Assembly (NCBI RefSeq): GCF_009831625.1
Contig: NZ_WUUS01000009.1
Location: 124,001 to 188,000, forward strand
Direction of reading: 5' to 3'
Source: Halobaculum saliterrae
GTDB lineage: Archaea > Halobacteriota > Halobacteria > Halobacteriales > Haloferacaceae
Length of the DNA stretch: 64,000 bases
Under the pieces are notes generated by a model. That model searched no databases. It saw nothing but the letters and a program-made list of their open reading frames with translations, and was not told the origin of the DNA. A program made the translations under genes and the position numbers. Of the stretch, positions 1 through 8,030 are shown piece by piece (position 1 is the first letter of the stretch; every line of letters starts with the position of its first letter).

Positions 1-372
1 GAGCACGCCGTTGGCGTAGGTCGCGCTCGCGTCGTCCTCGTGGATCTCGGCGGGGAGGGTGATCGACCGGCGCATCGACTCGGAACGGCGCTCGCGGCGC
101 AGGTACGCGCCGGCGTCGTCGCCCTCGTCGCGGCTGATCTCGCGTTCGGCGCGGATCGAGAGGACGCCGTCGCGGACGGTCAGGTCGATGTCCTCCGTCT
201 CGAAGCCCGGGAGGTCGGCCATCACCGCGACCTCGTCGTCGTACTCGGCCACGTCGACGTCGACGCCCGAGCGTCGCATCCGGTCGAACTCGCCCAAGTC
301 CATCCGCCCGACGTTGCGGGACATACGGTCGAACATCCGGTTCATATCGTCGAAGGGAGTCATGTTACTCAT
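1..372 (-). CDS. Hsp20/alpha-crystallin family small heat shock protein (C-terminus cut by window edge)
   Basis: An ATP-independent holdase that binds unfolding proteins. The visible 124 residues start with MSNMTPFDD, a second Met-rich stretch and a GEFDRM segment. The alpha-crystallin core follows: DVAEYDDEVAVMADLPGF, then TVRDGVLSIRAERE, then the RSITLPAEI strand and the ANGVL segment where the window ends. The DLPGF and NGVL elements are Hsp20 hallmarks. The start at 372 is the first ATG after AT-rich sequence with a TATA-like GGTATAAC just upstream. The reading frame is open at base 1, so the end of the core domain and the C-terminal tail are missing. A second Hsp20 lies at 1236-1673. Confidence 0.9.
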   Translation of the reverse strand, partial: MSNMTPFDDMNRMFDRMSRNVGRMDLGEFDRMRRSGVDVDVAEYDDEVAVMADLPGFETEDIDLTVRDGVLSIRAEREISRDEGDDAGAYLRRERRSESMRRSITLPAEIHEDDASATYANGVL

Positions 373-530
373 GGAATATCACCGAGTTATACCACGTCTC
401 GTCAGGTATTAAACACCGCTGGACGCGTGGTAGCTCGCTTCACGGCCCATGATCGGTCTCCCCGACGCCGGTACCCGCGGACCGGACACCGACGGGCAAC
501 GGTTTTCACCGGCCACGCCCCACGTCCGGT

Positions 531-1175
531 ATGAACGTCACCGTCATCGACTACGGCGTCGGCAACCTCCGAAGCCTTCGCCGCGGGCTCGAACGGGCCG
601 GCGCGGACGTTGCGGTCTCCGACGACCCCGACGCGATCCGCGACGCGGAGGCGCTCGTGCTCCCGGGAGTGGGCGCCTTCCGCGAGTGCGTCGCCAACTC
701 CGAGCCGTTCCACGACGTGCTGATCGAGAAGGCCGAGGACACGCCGATCCTCGGCGTCTGCGTCGGGCTCCAGCTCATGTACGAGGAGAGCACCGAGGGC
801 GCGTCCGAGGGCCAGACCGTCGAGGGGCTGGGCCTCATTCCGGGGCGCGTCGAGCGGCTCCCCGACTCCGTGAAGGTGCCGCACATGGGCTGGAACGAGC
901 TCACCCCCGAGCGCGACCACCCCATCATGGACGGGATCAGCGAGGGCGACTACGCGTACTTCGTCCACTCGTACTGCGCGGACGTGACCGACCGCACCAT
1001 CGCCTCCTGCGAGTACGGGCGACGCTTCGCCGCCATCGCCGCCAACGAGGCCGGCAACGTCGTGGGCACACAGTTCCACCCGGAGAAGAGCGGCGAGACC
1101 GGCCTGCAGGTCCTGAGCAACTTCGTCGACTACGCCGAGGCGTACCACGCCGGCGAGGTCGCGACGGCGGACTGA
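531..1175 (+). CDS. hisH: Imidazole glycerol phosphate synthase, glutamine amidotransferase subunit
   Basis: HisH hydrolyses glutamine and channels ammonia to HisF for histidine synthesis. The 214-residue protein is a complete class I (triad) glutaminase. It has YGVGNLRSL near the N-terminus, the PGVGAF oxyanion strand, the nucleophile elbow GVCVGLQ with Cys77, and QFHPEKS giving His183 and Glu185. The length is normal for HisH. No hisF is visible here; hisE, another histidine gene, lies 1.7 kb downstream on the other strand, so the pathway is scattered as is usual in haloarchaea. The gene sits between two oppositely oriented Hsp20 genes. Confidence 0.95.
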   Translation: MNVTVIDYGVGNLRSLRRGLERAGADVAVSDDPDAIRDAEALVLPGVGAFRECVANSEPFHDVLIEKAEDTPILGVCVGLQLMYEESTEGASEGQTVEGLGLIPGRVERLPDSVKVPHMGWNELTPERDHPIMDGISEGDYAYFVHSYCADVTDRTIASCEYGRRFAAIAANEAGNVVGTQFHPEKSGETGLQVLSNFVDYAEAYHAGEVATAD

Positions 1176-1235
1176 CGGCGCAGAGGCGCGTCGTCCGCAC
1201 CGCCGACCGACGTCTCGATCCCCTACGTCGATCGT

Positions 1236-1673
1236 TCACTCGACGTCGATCTGCGTCCCATCCCCCGAGTCCGGCTCCCGCTTCGGCAGCGTCACGGTCA
1301 ACACCCCGTGGTCGTAGGTGGCGGTCGCCTCCGACTCGTTCACTTCGTCGGGAAGCTGCACTCGTCGCGTCACAGAGCGACGACGCCGCTCGCGGCGGTG
1401 GTACTGTCCGTCGGGAGCCGCCCCGGCGCTCGTCTCCTCGTCGTCGGACTCCGCGCGCAGCGTCAGCGTGCGGCCGGAGACGGTCACCTCGACGTCCTCG
1501 TCGCCGAACCCCGGGAGGTCTGCGACCACGACGAACTCGCCGTCGCGCTCGAGCAGGTCGACCGGTACGTCGCCACGACCGGGGTTCCCCAGCGTCGTGT
1601 CGACCTCGTCCAGTTCCTCGCCCAGTTGTTCGAGCAGGTCGGTGACGTCGTCGAACGGCGTCCGTTCCGTCAT
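1236..1673 (-). CDS. Hsp20/alpha-crystallin family small heat shock protein
   Basis: This 145-residue protein has an N-terminal arm (MTERTPFDDVTDLLEQLG), then the alpha-crystallin core with FVVVADLPGFGDEDVEV, SGRTLTLRAE and RRVQLPDEV. It ends with YDHGVLTVTLPK, the conserved G-V-L strand of Hsp20. A charged RRERRRRSVTRR patch lies in the core and a short acidic tail follows. The ATG at 1673 gives the normal family length, and longer in-frame reading upstream is Arg-rich and not protein-like. It is a paralogue of the protein at the left window edge and is clearly diverged from it. Bases 1674-1924, between this gene and pheA, show no further gene. Confidence 0.92.
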   Translation of the reverse strand: MTERTPFDDVTDLLEQLGEELDEVDTTLGNPGRGDVPVDLLERDGEFVVVADLPGFGDEDVEVTVSGRTLTLRAESDDEETSAGAAPDGQYHRRERRRRSVTRRVQLPDEVNESEATATYDHGVLTVTLPKREPDSGDGTQIDVE

Positions 1674-1924
1674 GTCGACGAGTAGACCGGTAGGCGGCTT
1701 GAGCCTGTCGCCGGGGAAGGGTCGGAATAGGCGAGGATTGAAACCGGATGACGGGACCACGGACGCCGTGCGGTAAGTACGGCCCCCGGCGGGCAGCGGG
1801 TGTGCGACGCCGCCGTCGGGAAGCGGCGGGTCGAGGCGTCGCCTGTCAGCCACCGAACGCCGTCGGAGGGAGTGGACCGGCGGGGACGGATCCGACCGCG
1901 ATCGAGGACAGTCCGGAGCCGACG

Positions 1925-2746
1925 CTACGAGACGACGTGCTCGGTGTCGTAGGACCCCAGCACGCGGACCCAGCCGTCGTCGACGATCGCCGCCACGTCG
2001 TCGACGGCCGCCCGGGCGCGGTCCTCGTACATTCCGGCCTCGAAGTCGATGTGGAACAGGTAGTCGCCGAGGCGCTCGCCGCTCGGGCGCGACTCGATGC
2101 GCGAGAGGTTCACGTCGCGGTCGGCGAACGCCTCCAGGACCTCCAGCAACAGCCCCGGGTAGTTCGCGCCCGGGTACACCACGACGGAGCTCTTCCCGCC
2201 GGCCTCGCTCCGCTCGGCCTCGGGCGCGACGACGAGGAACCGGGTCGCGTTCGACGACTGGTCCTGAATGTCCTCCGCGAGCACGCGAAGGTCGACGCCG
2301 CCGTCGTCGGCCACGGCGTTCGCGGGGTGGCCGATGCCGGCGACCGACGCGTCCTCGCGGGCGCGCTCGACGCCGCGGGCCGTGGAGGCGACCGCCTCCT
2401 GTCGGACGTCGGGGTACTCGCGCTCCAGGTAGTCGCGGCACTGTGCGAGCGCCTGGGAGTGCGAGGCGACCACGTCGAACGTCTCCGCCTGCGCCAACAG
2501 CGCGTGGCGGATCGGCGTGACGATCTCGCGGACGACGGACACCTCGGCCTCGGTGAGCGCGTCGAGGCTCTCGGTGACGCTGCCCTCGATGCTGTTCTCG
2601 ACGGGAACGACGCCGCGGTCGTACTCGCCGTCGGCCACCGCCTCGACGATGGCCGTGACCGACTCGCGGAAGGCGACGTCGTCGGCGACGGCCCGCGCGG
2701 CGCGGTGGGAGTACGTACCGGCGGGACCGAGCGTGACTGCCTGCAT
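1925..2746 (-). CDS. pheA: Prephenate dehydratase
   Basis: Converts prephenate to phenylpyruvate in phenylalanine synthesis. The 273 residues begin MQAVTLGPAGTYSHRAA, the usual substrate-site start of stand-alone archaeal and bacterial PheA. The protein also has VENSIEGSV and the TRF motif (NATRFLVV), which carries the catalytic Thr. A C-terminal ACT domain with NYPGLL and the ESRP motif binds phenylalanine for feedback inhibition. The ATG at 2746 puts the conserved core at the very N-terminus; an upstream in-frame ATG at 2839 would add a non-conserved extension and is rejected. There is no chorismate mutase domain. hisE follows upstream on the same strand, 89 bases away. Confidence 0.95.
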   Translation of the reverse strand: MQAVTLGPAGTYSHRAARAVADDVAFRESVTAIVEAVADGEYDRGVVPVENSIEGSVTESLDALTEAEVSVVREIVTPIRHALLAQAETFDVVASHSQALAQCRDYLEREYPDVRQEAVASTARGVERAREDASVAGIGHPANAVADDGGVDLRVLAEDIQDQSSNATRFLVVAPEAERSEAGGKSSVVVYPGANYPGLLLEVLEAFADRDVNLSRIESRPSGERLGDYLFHIDFEAGMYEDRARAAVDDVAAIVDDGWVRVLGSYDTEHVVS

Positions 2747-2835
2747 ACCCCGCCGTGCGCCGGCGACCCCGATAAGGACACCGGGTCCGTCAGAACTTCC
2801 ACACGACACCGGCGAGTCAGAGCGGCGTCCGGGGC

Positions 2836-3198
2836 TCAAAAGCGGTCGCGCAGCTCCGTACGGAGGTCCGCCACGTCGAGGTCCTTCCGCGCGAACAGCA
2901 CGAGCAGGTGGTAGACGAGGTCTGCCGCCTCCGCGGTCAGCTCCTCGACGTCGTCGTCCTTCGCCGCGAGGATCGTCTCGGTCGCCTCCTCGCCGATCTT
3001 CTCGAGCACCGCGTTCTCGCCCTTCTCGTGGGTGAACAGGGAGGCGGTGTACGAGCCCTCGGGGAGGCGCTCCTTTCGGTCCTCGATCGTCGCGAACAGC
3101 GCGTCGAGCACCTCCTCGTCGGCGACCGCGGCCGACTCCGGGGCGACGTCGTCGTCGGGTACCTCGGGGTCCGCGTCGGCCGCGGCGTCGTCGCTCAC
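2836..3198 (-). CDS. hisE: Phosphoribosyl-ATP pyrophosphatase
   Basis: Second step of histidine synthesis: hydrolyses phosphoribosyl-ATP to phosphoribosyl-AMP. The MazG-type all-alpha fold is seen in VLDALFATIEDRK, in KIGEEATETILAAK (metal-binding Glu residues) and in AADLVYHLLVLFA. The GTG start at 3198 is chosen because it overlaps the pdxT stop by four bases (GTGA), a translational-coupling arrangement. It gives 120 residues with a non-conserved acidic leader of about 30 residues before the domain. The pairing of a histidine gene with a PLP-synthesis gene has no obvious metabolic link. Confidence 0.93.
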   Translation of the reverse strand: MSDDAAADADPEVPDDDVAPESAAVADEEVLDALFATIEDRKERLPEGSYTASLFTHEKGENAVLEKIGEEATETILAAKDDDVEELTAEAADLVYHLLVLFARKDLDVADLRTELRDRF

Positions 3199-3824
3199 GT
3201 GTCGACCCCCGCGTCCGCGTCGGCGTCCACGGGGAGCGCCGCGTGTTCCTGCCCGAAGAACGCCAGATCGTGGATCCGGGAGTCGGGCGTCAATTCGGGG
3301 TGGAACGAGGTGGCGATCACCGAGCCCTGCTTGACGGCGACCGGGTCGCCGTCCCACTCGGCGAGCACCTCGACTTCCTCATCGACCTCGTCGATGACGG
3401 GCGCGCGGATGAACACCGCCGGGAACGGCTCGTCGAGCCCGACCACGGACAGCGGCGCCTCGAAGGAGTCCGCCTGTCGACCGAACGCGTTGCGGTCGAC
3501 GCTCACGTCGAGCACGTCGAGCGTCGCCACCCGGTCGTCCTTGGCGTCGCGGGACGCGACGATGAGCCCCGCACACGTCGCGAGCAGCGGCTTATCGGCG
3601 GCGACGTGCGCGCGTATCTCCTCGTCGATTCCCTCCTCACGCAGCAGCCGAGAGATCGTCGTCGACTCCCCGCCGGGCATGAGCAACACGTCACACTCCG
3701 GGACGACGCCGGCGTCGCGGATCTCGACGACCTCCACGTCGACGCCGTGGCTCGCGGCCGCGCGGCGGACCGCGTCGGCGTGCTCCGAGACGTCGCCTTG
3801 GACGGCGATAACGCCCGCGTTCAT
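3195..3824 (-). CDS. pdxT: Pyridoxal 5'-phosphate synthase glutaminase subunit
   Basis: PdxT supplies ammonia to PdxS for direct synthesis of pyridoxal phosphate. The 209 residues show the family start GVIAVQGDVSEH, the LMPGGESTTI oxyanion segment, the nucleophile elbow LLATCAGLI (Cys84) and SFHPELTPD (His175, Glu177). PdxS is not in the window. The 3' end overlaps hisE by four bases. The 5' side faces a 48-base gap to the Sec61-beta gene, also on the minus strand. Confidence 0.95.
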   Translation of the reverse strand: MNAGVIAVQGDVSEHADAVRRAAASHGVDVEVVEIRDAGVVPECDVLLMPGGESTTISRLLREEGIDEEIRAHVAADKPLLATCAGLIVASRDAKDDRVATLDVLDVSVDRNAFGRQADSFEAPLSVVGLDEPFPAVFIRAPVIDEVDEEVEVLAEWDGDPVAVKQGSVIATSFHPELTPDSRIHDLAFFGQEHAALPVDADADAGVDT

Positions 3825-3872
3825 GGGAGAGAATCGACGGGCTGCGAGTGAAAAGCTGTCGTTCGGACCGAG

Positions 3873-4034
3873 TCAGAACGCGAACCCGAGGATCAACACG
3901 AGGATGCCGAAGAGGAGCCCGAAGGCGACGACGGTCTTCGGGTCGATCCGGATCGCGTTGCGGTCCTCCGCGTCGAAGTAGCGGACGAGCCCCGCGCTGG
4001 ACATCAGGCCGCCGCTGTTTTGTCCGCTGCTCAT
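3873..4034 (-). CDS. Preprotein translocase subunit Sec61-beta (SecG-like)
   Basis: A 53-residue single-span membrane protein. It is the small third subunit of the SecYE-beta channel. A polar N-terminus with MSSGQNSGG and [12 protein letters not shown] precedes IRIDPKTVV and one hydrophobic helix at about residues 35-52 ending LGFAF. The GLVRYFD...IKIDP-type spacing is typical of archaeal Sec61-beta. The ATG at 4034 fits the normal family length. It lies directly upstream of pdxT on the same strand. Confidence 0.88.
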   Translation of the reverse strand: MSSGQNSGGLMSSAGLVRYFDAEDRNAIRIDPKTVVAFGLLFGILVLILGFAF

Positions 4035-4166
4035 ATCCGGGTCATCGTGAGTCGCCGGCCTAAGCCTTTCGACCGGCGCTCGCACGTGGCCGGATCGGTG
4101 GCGGCCGACCGTCGGAACGGCCAGTGAGTAATCCTTATGCGCGGCCCGTCGCAACTGGCGGTCGGT

Positions 4167-4433
4167 ATGAGCGTTCGACTCAAGGACTTCTACGCGGACT
4201 GGTGTGGCCCCTGTAAGACCCAGGACCCGATCCTCGACGAGCTCGAGGAGGACTACCCCGACGTGAGCTTCGAGAAGGTGGACGTCGAGGAGGAACAGGA
4301 GATCGCGAACCAGTATCAGGTGCGCTCCCTCCCGACCCTCATCGTCGAGAACGACGACGGCGTCGTCGACCGCTTCGTCGGCGTCACCCAGCGCGAGGAC
4401 CTCGAGGAGGCGCTCGCGCAGGCCGGCGCGTAG
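4167..4433 (+). CDS. Thioredoxin family protein
   Basis: An 88-residue thioredoxin-fold protein. It starts [19 protein letters not shown], with the WCGPC active site at Cys13 and Cys16. Next come [21 protein letters not shown], with the cis-Pro in SLPTL, and a C-terminal helix [10 protein letters not shown]. It is shorter than E. coli thioredoxin, lacking the first strand and helix, like other small archaeal thioredoxins. The ATG at 4167 is chosen over the in-frame ATG at 4137, which adds ten non-conserved residues. The partner reductase is not in the window. Confidence 0.9.
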   Translation: MSVRLKDFYADWCGPCKTQDPILDELEEDYPDVSFEKVDVEEEQEIANQYQVRSLPTLIVENDDGVVDRFVGVTQREDLEEALAQAGA

Positions 4434-4561
4434 GGCCGGACGGCCGCCGACACCGGTTGGCCGCACGGGGGTCCGCCGGGCTTCCATGACGACGACCGCC
4501 ACGGTGGGGGTCCCGGTCCGACTCGCAACCGTTAACACGGGCGCGGCCGCTTTCGACACGT

Positions 4562-4711
4562 ATGGCAAATTTCGAGGCGGCCGAGCGCCGTACGCTCGAT
4601 AAACTCGTCTGCATGCGGTGCAACGCCCGGAACCCGAAGCGCGCGGACAACTGTCGCAAGTGCGGCTACGGGAACCTCCGCCCGAAGGCGAAGGAACCGC
4701 GCACCGCATAA
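4562..4711 (+). CDS. rpl40e: 50S ribosomal protein L40e
   Basis: A 49-residue zinc-ribbon ribosomal protein with [20 protein letters not shown], then [13 protein letters not shown]. The four zinc ligands are Cys17, Cys20, Cys31 and Cys34. The length and basic C-terminus match archaeal L40e. It starts at the ATG at 4562, about 130 bases after the thioredoxin gene. Confidence 0.95.
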   Translation: MANFEAAERRTLDKLVCMRCNARNPKRADNCRKCGYGNLRPKAKEPRTA

Positions 4712-4773
4712 CTCGACGATCGGGCGTCACGCCCGGAAACGCCGCCCACTCCTCCGATCCGCTGTGTCGCCAG

Positions 4774-4820
4774 CTGCGGGGCTACCGGTTCTGCGTGGCT
4801 ACCGCCCCCCGCGGCTACCG
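4774..4820. repeat. Three short direct repeats sharing GCTACCG
   Basis: Near-identical 14-mers of form CTGCGNGGCTACCG begin at 4774 and 4791. A third, degenerate copy ends at 4820. They are spaced 16-17 bases apart in the gap between L40e and the MBL hydrolase. Function unknown; simple slippage duplication is possible. Confidence 0.5.
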
Positions 4821-4848
4821 ACCCATCATGGGCGACGCCGAGCGCGTG

Positions 4849-5475
4849 CTACTCCTCCGGATACTTCGGCTCGCGGCGTTCGGCGCGCGCAAGCGCCCGC
4901 TCGATCACGTCGCGAACGGAGTCGCCGCCGGCCTCGGCGTGAAACGCGTCGCCGTGACCCGCGTACAGCGACTCGACGGAGTCGGGGAGCCGGTCGAGCA
5001 GGTCCCGAAGGCTCTCGATGAGTCGCTCGCGCGACTGCCCCGCCATGTCGGTTCGGCCGAACGAGCCGTCGTCGAACGCGCCGTCGTTGTACACGACCAC
5101 GTCGCCGGAGAACAGCGCGGTCTCCCCGACCAGCGAGACGTGGTCCGTGGCGTGCCCCGGCGTGTACACGACCTCCGCCGTCTCGTCGCCGATCTCGACC
5201 TCGTCGCCGTCGTCGAGCGCGTGGTCGCGCCGCGGGTGATCGCCGTGGGCGTACAGTTCGGCGTCGAACGCGTCGAGCACCGCGTCCAACTCGCCCACGT
5301 GGTCGTGGTGCTGGTGCGTGAGAACCACCCGATCGAGGTCGTCGGTGTGCTCTGTCAGCACGTCGACGACGCCCGGCATCGTCCCCGCGTCCACGAGCGT
5401 CGGCACCGCGCCGTCGACGAGGTACGCGTTGCAGGTGAACTCCTCGGCGTCGGCCGTGACGTTGACCGCGTCCAT
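4849..5475 (-). CDS. MBL fold metallo-hydrolase (glyoxalase II-like)
   Basis: A 208-residue metallo-beta-lactamase-fold hydrolase. The metal site is LTHQHHDHVGE (His54, His56, Asp58, His59), TPGHATDHV (His108), GDVVV (Asp125) and a C-terminal YAGHGD His. This pattern is that of hydroxyacylglutathione hydrolase relatives, but the C-terminal glutathione-binding domain is absent. The substrate may therefore be another thioester or a different hydrolysable compound. The start at 5475 is the only ATG near the conserved first strand (NVTADAEEFTCNAYLV). Confidence 0.88.
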   Translation of the reverse strand: MDAVNVTADAEEFTCNAYLVDGAVPTLVDAGTMPGVVDVLTEHTDDLDRVVLTHQHHDHVGELDAVLDAFDAELYAHGDHPRRDHALDDGDEVEIGDETAEVVYTPGHATDHVSLVGETALFSGDVVVYNDGAFDDGSFGRTDMAGQSRERLIESLRDLLDRLPDSVESLYAGHGDAFHAEAGGDSVRDVIERALARAERREPKYPEE

Positions 5476-5600
5476 GGTCGAACGCTGTGGCGCCGCGCGT
5501 AAAAGCCGACCTGCCGCGGCAGCGACGCGGTCGCGGAGCCGTCGCGTCGACCGGACCGACCCCCAGATATTTCTGTCGGTATCGGCTACGTACAGATGGT

Positions 5601-5771
5601 ATGGGCTTCGGAAGCTACGACGAATCCGAACAGGAGAACCAGCAGTTGGATTCGGATCTCGATCAGGACACCGTGGACGGCGGCGAGGCCGACCACGACG
5701 GCGACATCGAGTTCGAGTTCGAAGCCTCGAACGACGAGCTCCTCGACAAGCTCGAGGACATCAAGGACTGA
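5601..5771 (+). CDS. DUF5786-like small acidic protein
   Basis: A 56-residue, very acidic soluble protein: MGFGSYDESEQENQQLDSD, then IEFEFEASNDELLDKLEDIKD. It matches what I know of the haloarchaeal DUF5786 family; function unknown. It starts at the second of two nearby ATGs, the one giving the conserved GFGSYDESEQ beginning. It precedes the DUF99 gene by 31 bases on the same strand and may be co-transcribed with it. Confidence 0.8.
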   Translation: MGFGSYDESEQENQQLDSDLDQDTVDGGEADHDGDIEFEFEASNDELLDKLEDIKD

Positions 5772-5802
5772 CGGCCGCGAGATCGTCGGACGCCGTCGTA
5801 TC

Positions 5803-6531
5803 GTGCCGGACCACGTCGTGAACCCCGGAACCCGCGCGCTCGGCGTCGCCGTCTCGGCCGACGGGCGATCCGACGAGTACCCGCCGGCGCGCGCGACGGT
5901 CGCGGCCGCGGTCGTCCGGGCCGACCGCGTGGTCGACGGACTCTCGTTTTCGACGTGCACCGTCGGCGGGAGCGACGCGACCGCCGCCGTCGTCGACTGC
6001 GTCGACCGGCTCGGCCGCCCGGACGCGCGCCACCTCCTGCTCGCCGGCGTCGCTCCGGCGTGGTTCAACCTGATCGATCTCCGCCGCGTCCACGAGGCCG
6101 CCGACCGACCCGTCCTCGCGGTCTCGTTCGAGGCGAGCGCGGGGCTGGGACCGCACCTCCGCGAGCACTTCTCGGGCGGGGCGCTCGACCGCCGACTGGC
6201 CGTCTACGAGTCGCTTCCCGATCGGGAACCGGTGTCCCTCGACGGCGACGGGAGCGGCGGAGTCGGCGGCGACGAGGTCGACAGCGACGGGAGCGGCGGC
6301 GGTCCGGAGGACGAGCGCGAACCGGACCTGTGGGTCCGCCCCGTCGGCGTCGACGCCGCCGCGGCTCGCCGGATCGTCGCCGCCCACACCCCCGACGGAC
6401 AGGGTCGCCCGGAGCCCCTCCGCGTGGCGCGACTCGCGGCGCGCGCCGGCCGTTCGTACGCCGATCGTCGCACGGACGCCTCCTCGAACACCGCACCGGA
6501 GTCGGCGCCGAACGACGGTCGAGACGAGTAG
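5803..6531 (+). CDS. DUF99 family protein (endonuclease dU-like)
   Basis: A 242-residue member of the DUF99 family, related to endonuclease V, for which cleavage at deoxyuridine has been described. It contains the strand RALGVAVSADG, AAAVVRADRVVDGLSFSTC, RHLLLAGVAPAWFNLIDLRRVHE (the conserved central segment) and RPVLAVSFE. A Gly/Asp/Ser-rich loop near residues 140-165 looks like a haloarchaeal insertion. The GTG at 5803 is the start that brings in the family's N-terminal strand. The next gene, 30 bases on, is a family 4 uracil-DNA glycosylase, so a role in uracil or deaminated-base repair is plausible by context. Confidence 0.78.
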   Translation: MPDHVVNPGTRALGVAVSADGRSDEYPPARATVAAAVVRADRVVDGLSFSTCTVGGSDATAAVVDCVDRLGRPDARHLLLAGVAPAWFNLIDLRRVHEAADRPVLAVSFEASAGLGPHLREHFSGGALDRRLAVYESLPDREPVSLDGDGSGGVGGDEVDSDGSGGGPEDEREPDLWVRPVGVDAAAARRIVAAHTPDGQGRPEPLRVARLAARAGRSYADRRTDASSNTAPESAPNDGRDE

Positions 6532-6561
6532 GTTTACCTCCGCGGCGGGCCGGGTTCGCGT

Positions 6562-7170
6562 ATGAGCGAGCAGTCGCTGGACGCGGATCTGTGCGTGTCG
6601 GACTGCGAGCGCTGTCCGGCGCTCGTGGAGTCGCGATCGCGGATCGTCAACGGGGCCGGGCCGACCGACGCCGACCTCGTGTTCGTCGGCGAGGCGCCGG
6701 GTGCGAACGAGGACGAGCAGGGGGAGCCGTTCGTCGGCCGCTCGGGAACGGTGCTGGACGACGCGCTGCGCGACGCCGGCCTCGCCCGCGCCGACGTTCG
6801 CATCACCAACTGCGTGCGCTGTCGTCCGCCGGACAACCGCGACCCCCACAGCGACGAGCTGGAGGACTGCCGCGGGTATCTCGCCGAGGAGCTCGCGCGC
6901 GTCGATCCCGAGCTCGTCGTCACGCTCGGGAAGGTACCCTCCCAGCACCTCCTCGGTCGCTCGGTCGCCGTGACGAGCGAGTCCGGCGAGGTGTTCGACG
7001 CCCGGGTCGGCGACACCGCGGTCCGCCTGCTGGTGTGTCTCCATCCGGCGGCGACGCTGTACGACCGGAGTCAAGCCGACGCCTTCGAGGAGACGGTTCG
7101 GACGGCGGCGGAGCTCGCTGGGCTCGCCGACGGCGACTCCGGCGGGCAGGCGTCGCTGGGCGACTACTGA
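6562..7170 (+). CDS. Family 4 uracil-DNA glycosylase
   Basis: Removes uracil from DNA to start base excision repair. The 202 residues hold the iron-sulfur cysteines of the family 4 type: the N-terminal group CVSDCERC (Cys15 and Cys18), then Cys87 in NCVRC and Cys103, spaced X15. Motif 1 is GEAPGANED (residues 43-51) and motif 2 is CLHPAATLYD with His161. LGKVPSQHLLG is also conserved. The C-terminal GQASLGDY tail is haloarchaeal. It is adjacent to and co-directional with the DUF99 gene. Confidence 0.93.
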   Translation: MSEQSLDADLCVSDCERCPALVESRSRIVNGAGPTDADLVFVGEAPGANEDEQGEPFVGRSGTVLDDALRDAGLARADVRITNCVRCRPPDNRDPHSDELEDCRGYLAEELARVDPELVVTLGKVPSQHLLGRSVAVTSESGEVFDARVGDTAVRLLVCLHPAATLYDRSQADAFEETVRTAAELAGLADGDSGGQASLGDY

Positions 7171-7189
7171 GTTCGGGCGGGAGCGAGCA

Positions 7190-7876
7190 CTACGAGGCGT
7201 CGGTCTCCCGCGATCCGTCGGGGGGACCGCGCCACAGCGCGCCGACGAGCAGGCCGAAGACGAGGCCGGTGAGGTGTCCGCCGTTCACCGCCGCGGGCGC
7301 CCCCGGGAGGTTCGTGAGGAGGTCGACCGCGACCGTGAGGACCGACGAGACGCCGATCACGGCGGCGATCAGGTCCAACTCGGAGCGGTCCTCGGGGTTC
7401 CCAGCCGCCCGCGTCAACGCGAACCCGCCGAGCGCGTAGCCGAGCCCGCTGATCCCGTAGACGGCGACGTTCGACGCCGGGCTGTACGCCGACAGCACCG
7501 CGTAGCCGACGCCGAGCGCGAGCGCGAGCCCCCCGAGCAGGAACACCCAGTAGCCCCCGGGCGAGAAGTGTCGTTCCTGGGGCGCGAGCACCAGCAGGAC
7601 GAGCACGTTCGAGAGGAAGTGCGGGGCGCCCCGGTGGAGAAACGGCGACAGGAGGAGGACCGCGTCGCCGCCCTCGAGATAGAGAAACGCAGTCAGCGCG
7701 CGGATCGACGGCGCCCCCGTGGCCCACGCCGCGACCGCCTGCAGGAGGAACACCGTCGAGGTGAGCGCGACGACCGTCATCGTCGTCCGCGTCCGTGCCG
7801 CACGGTACTGGCGCCGGAGGGTCGAGACGAACGCGCGCCAGTCGGCGGTCGGCGCCGGTCGGTCCGCTGGCTCCAT
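7190..7876 (-). CDS. Rhomboid family intramembrane serine protease
   Basis: A 228-residue membrane protein with about six hydrophobic segments. The catalytic dyad is Ser143 in YGISGLGYALG and His201 in NGGHLTGLVFG. The HFLSN segment near residue 86 matches the rhomboid membrane-2 histidine and asparagine. The loop with GGDAVLLLSPFLHRG is the usual L1 region. The ATG at 7876 is used; an earlier in-frame ATG at 7966 adds a Pro/Arg-rich stretch unlike the family. Substrates are unknown. Confidence 0.88.
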   Translation of the reverse strand: MEPADRPAPTADWRAFVSTLRRQYRAARTRTTMTVVALTSTVFLLQAVAAWATGAPSIRALTAFLYLEGGDAVLLLSPFLHRGAPHFLSNVLVLLVLAPQERHFSPGGYWVFLLGGLALALGVGYAVLSAYSPASNVAVYGISGLGYALGGFALTRAAGNPEDRSELDLIAAVIGVSSVLTVAVDLLTNLPGAPAAVNGGHLTGLVFGLLVGALWRGPPDGSRETDAS

Positions 7877-8030
7877 CGGACGGTGGTCGGGGACAGACGC
7901 CCTTAGCACTTCCTCGACACGTGGCAGCCACGGGGAGAGCCGGTGCTGGCGACAGTAGGGAGGCAAAGGCTGTGGCCGCCGCTGTGCGGCGTGGCGTCGA
8001 AAGAACGTGGATCCGGTCGCGTCGCGGCCG

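Noticed and set aside
1733-1745. ATTGAAAC-like CRISPR repeat end
   Set aside because: Single copy in an Hsp20 upstream region; no repetition.
4214-4220. GTAAGAC in the thioredoxin gene
   Set aside because: It is the coding sequence for Cys-Lys-Thr of the active site, so a coincidence rather than an operator.
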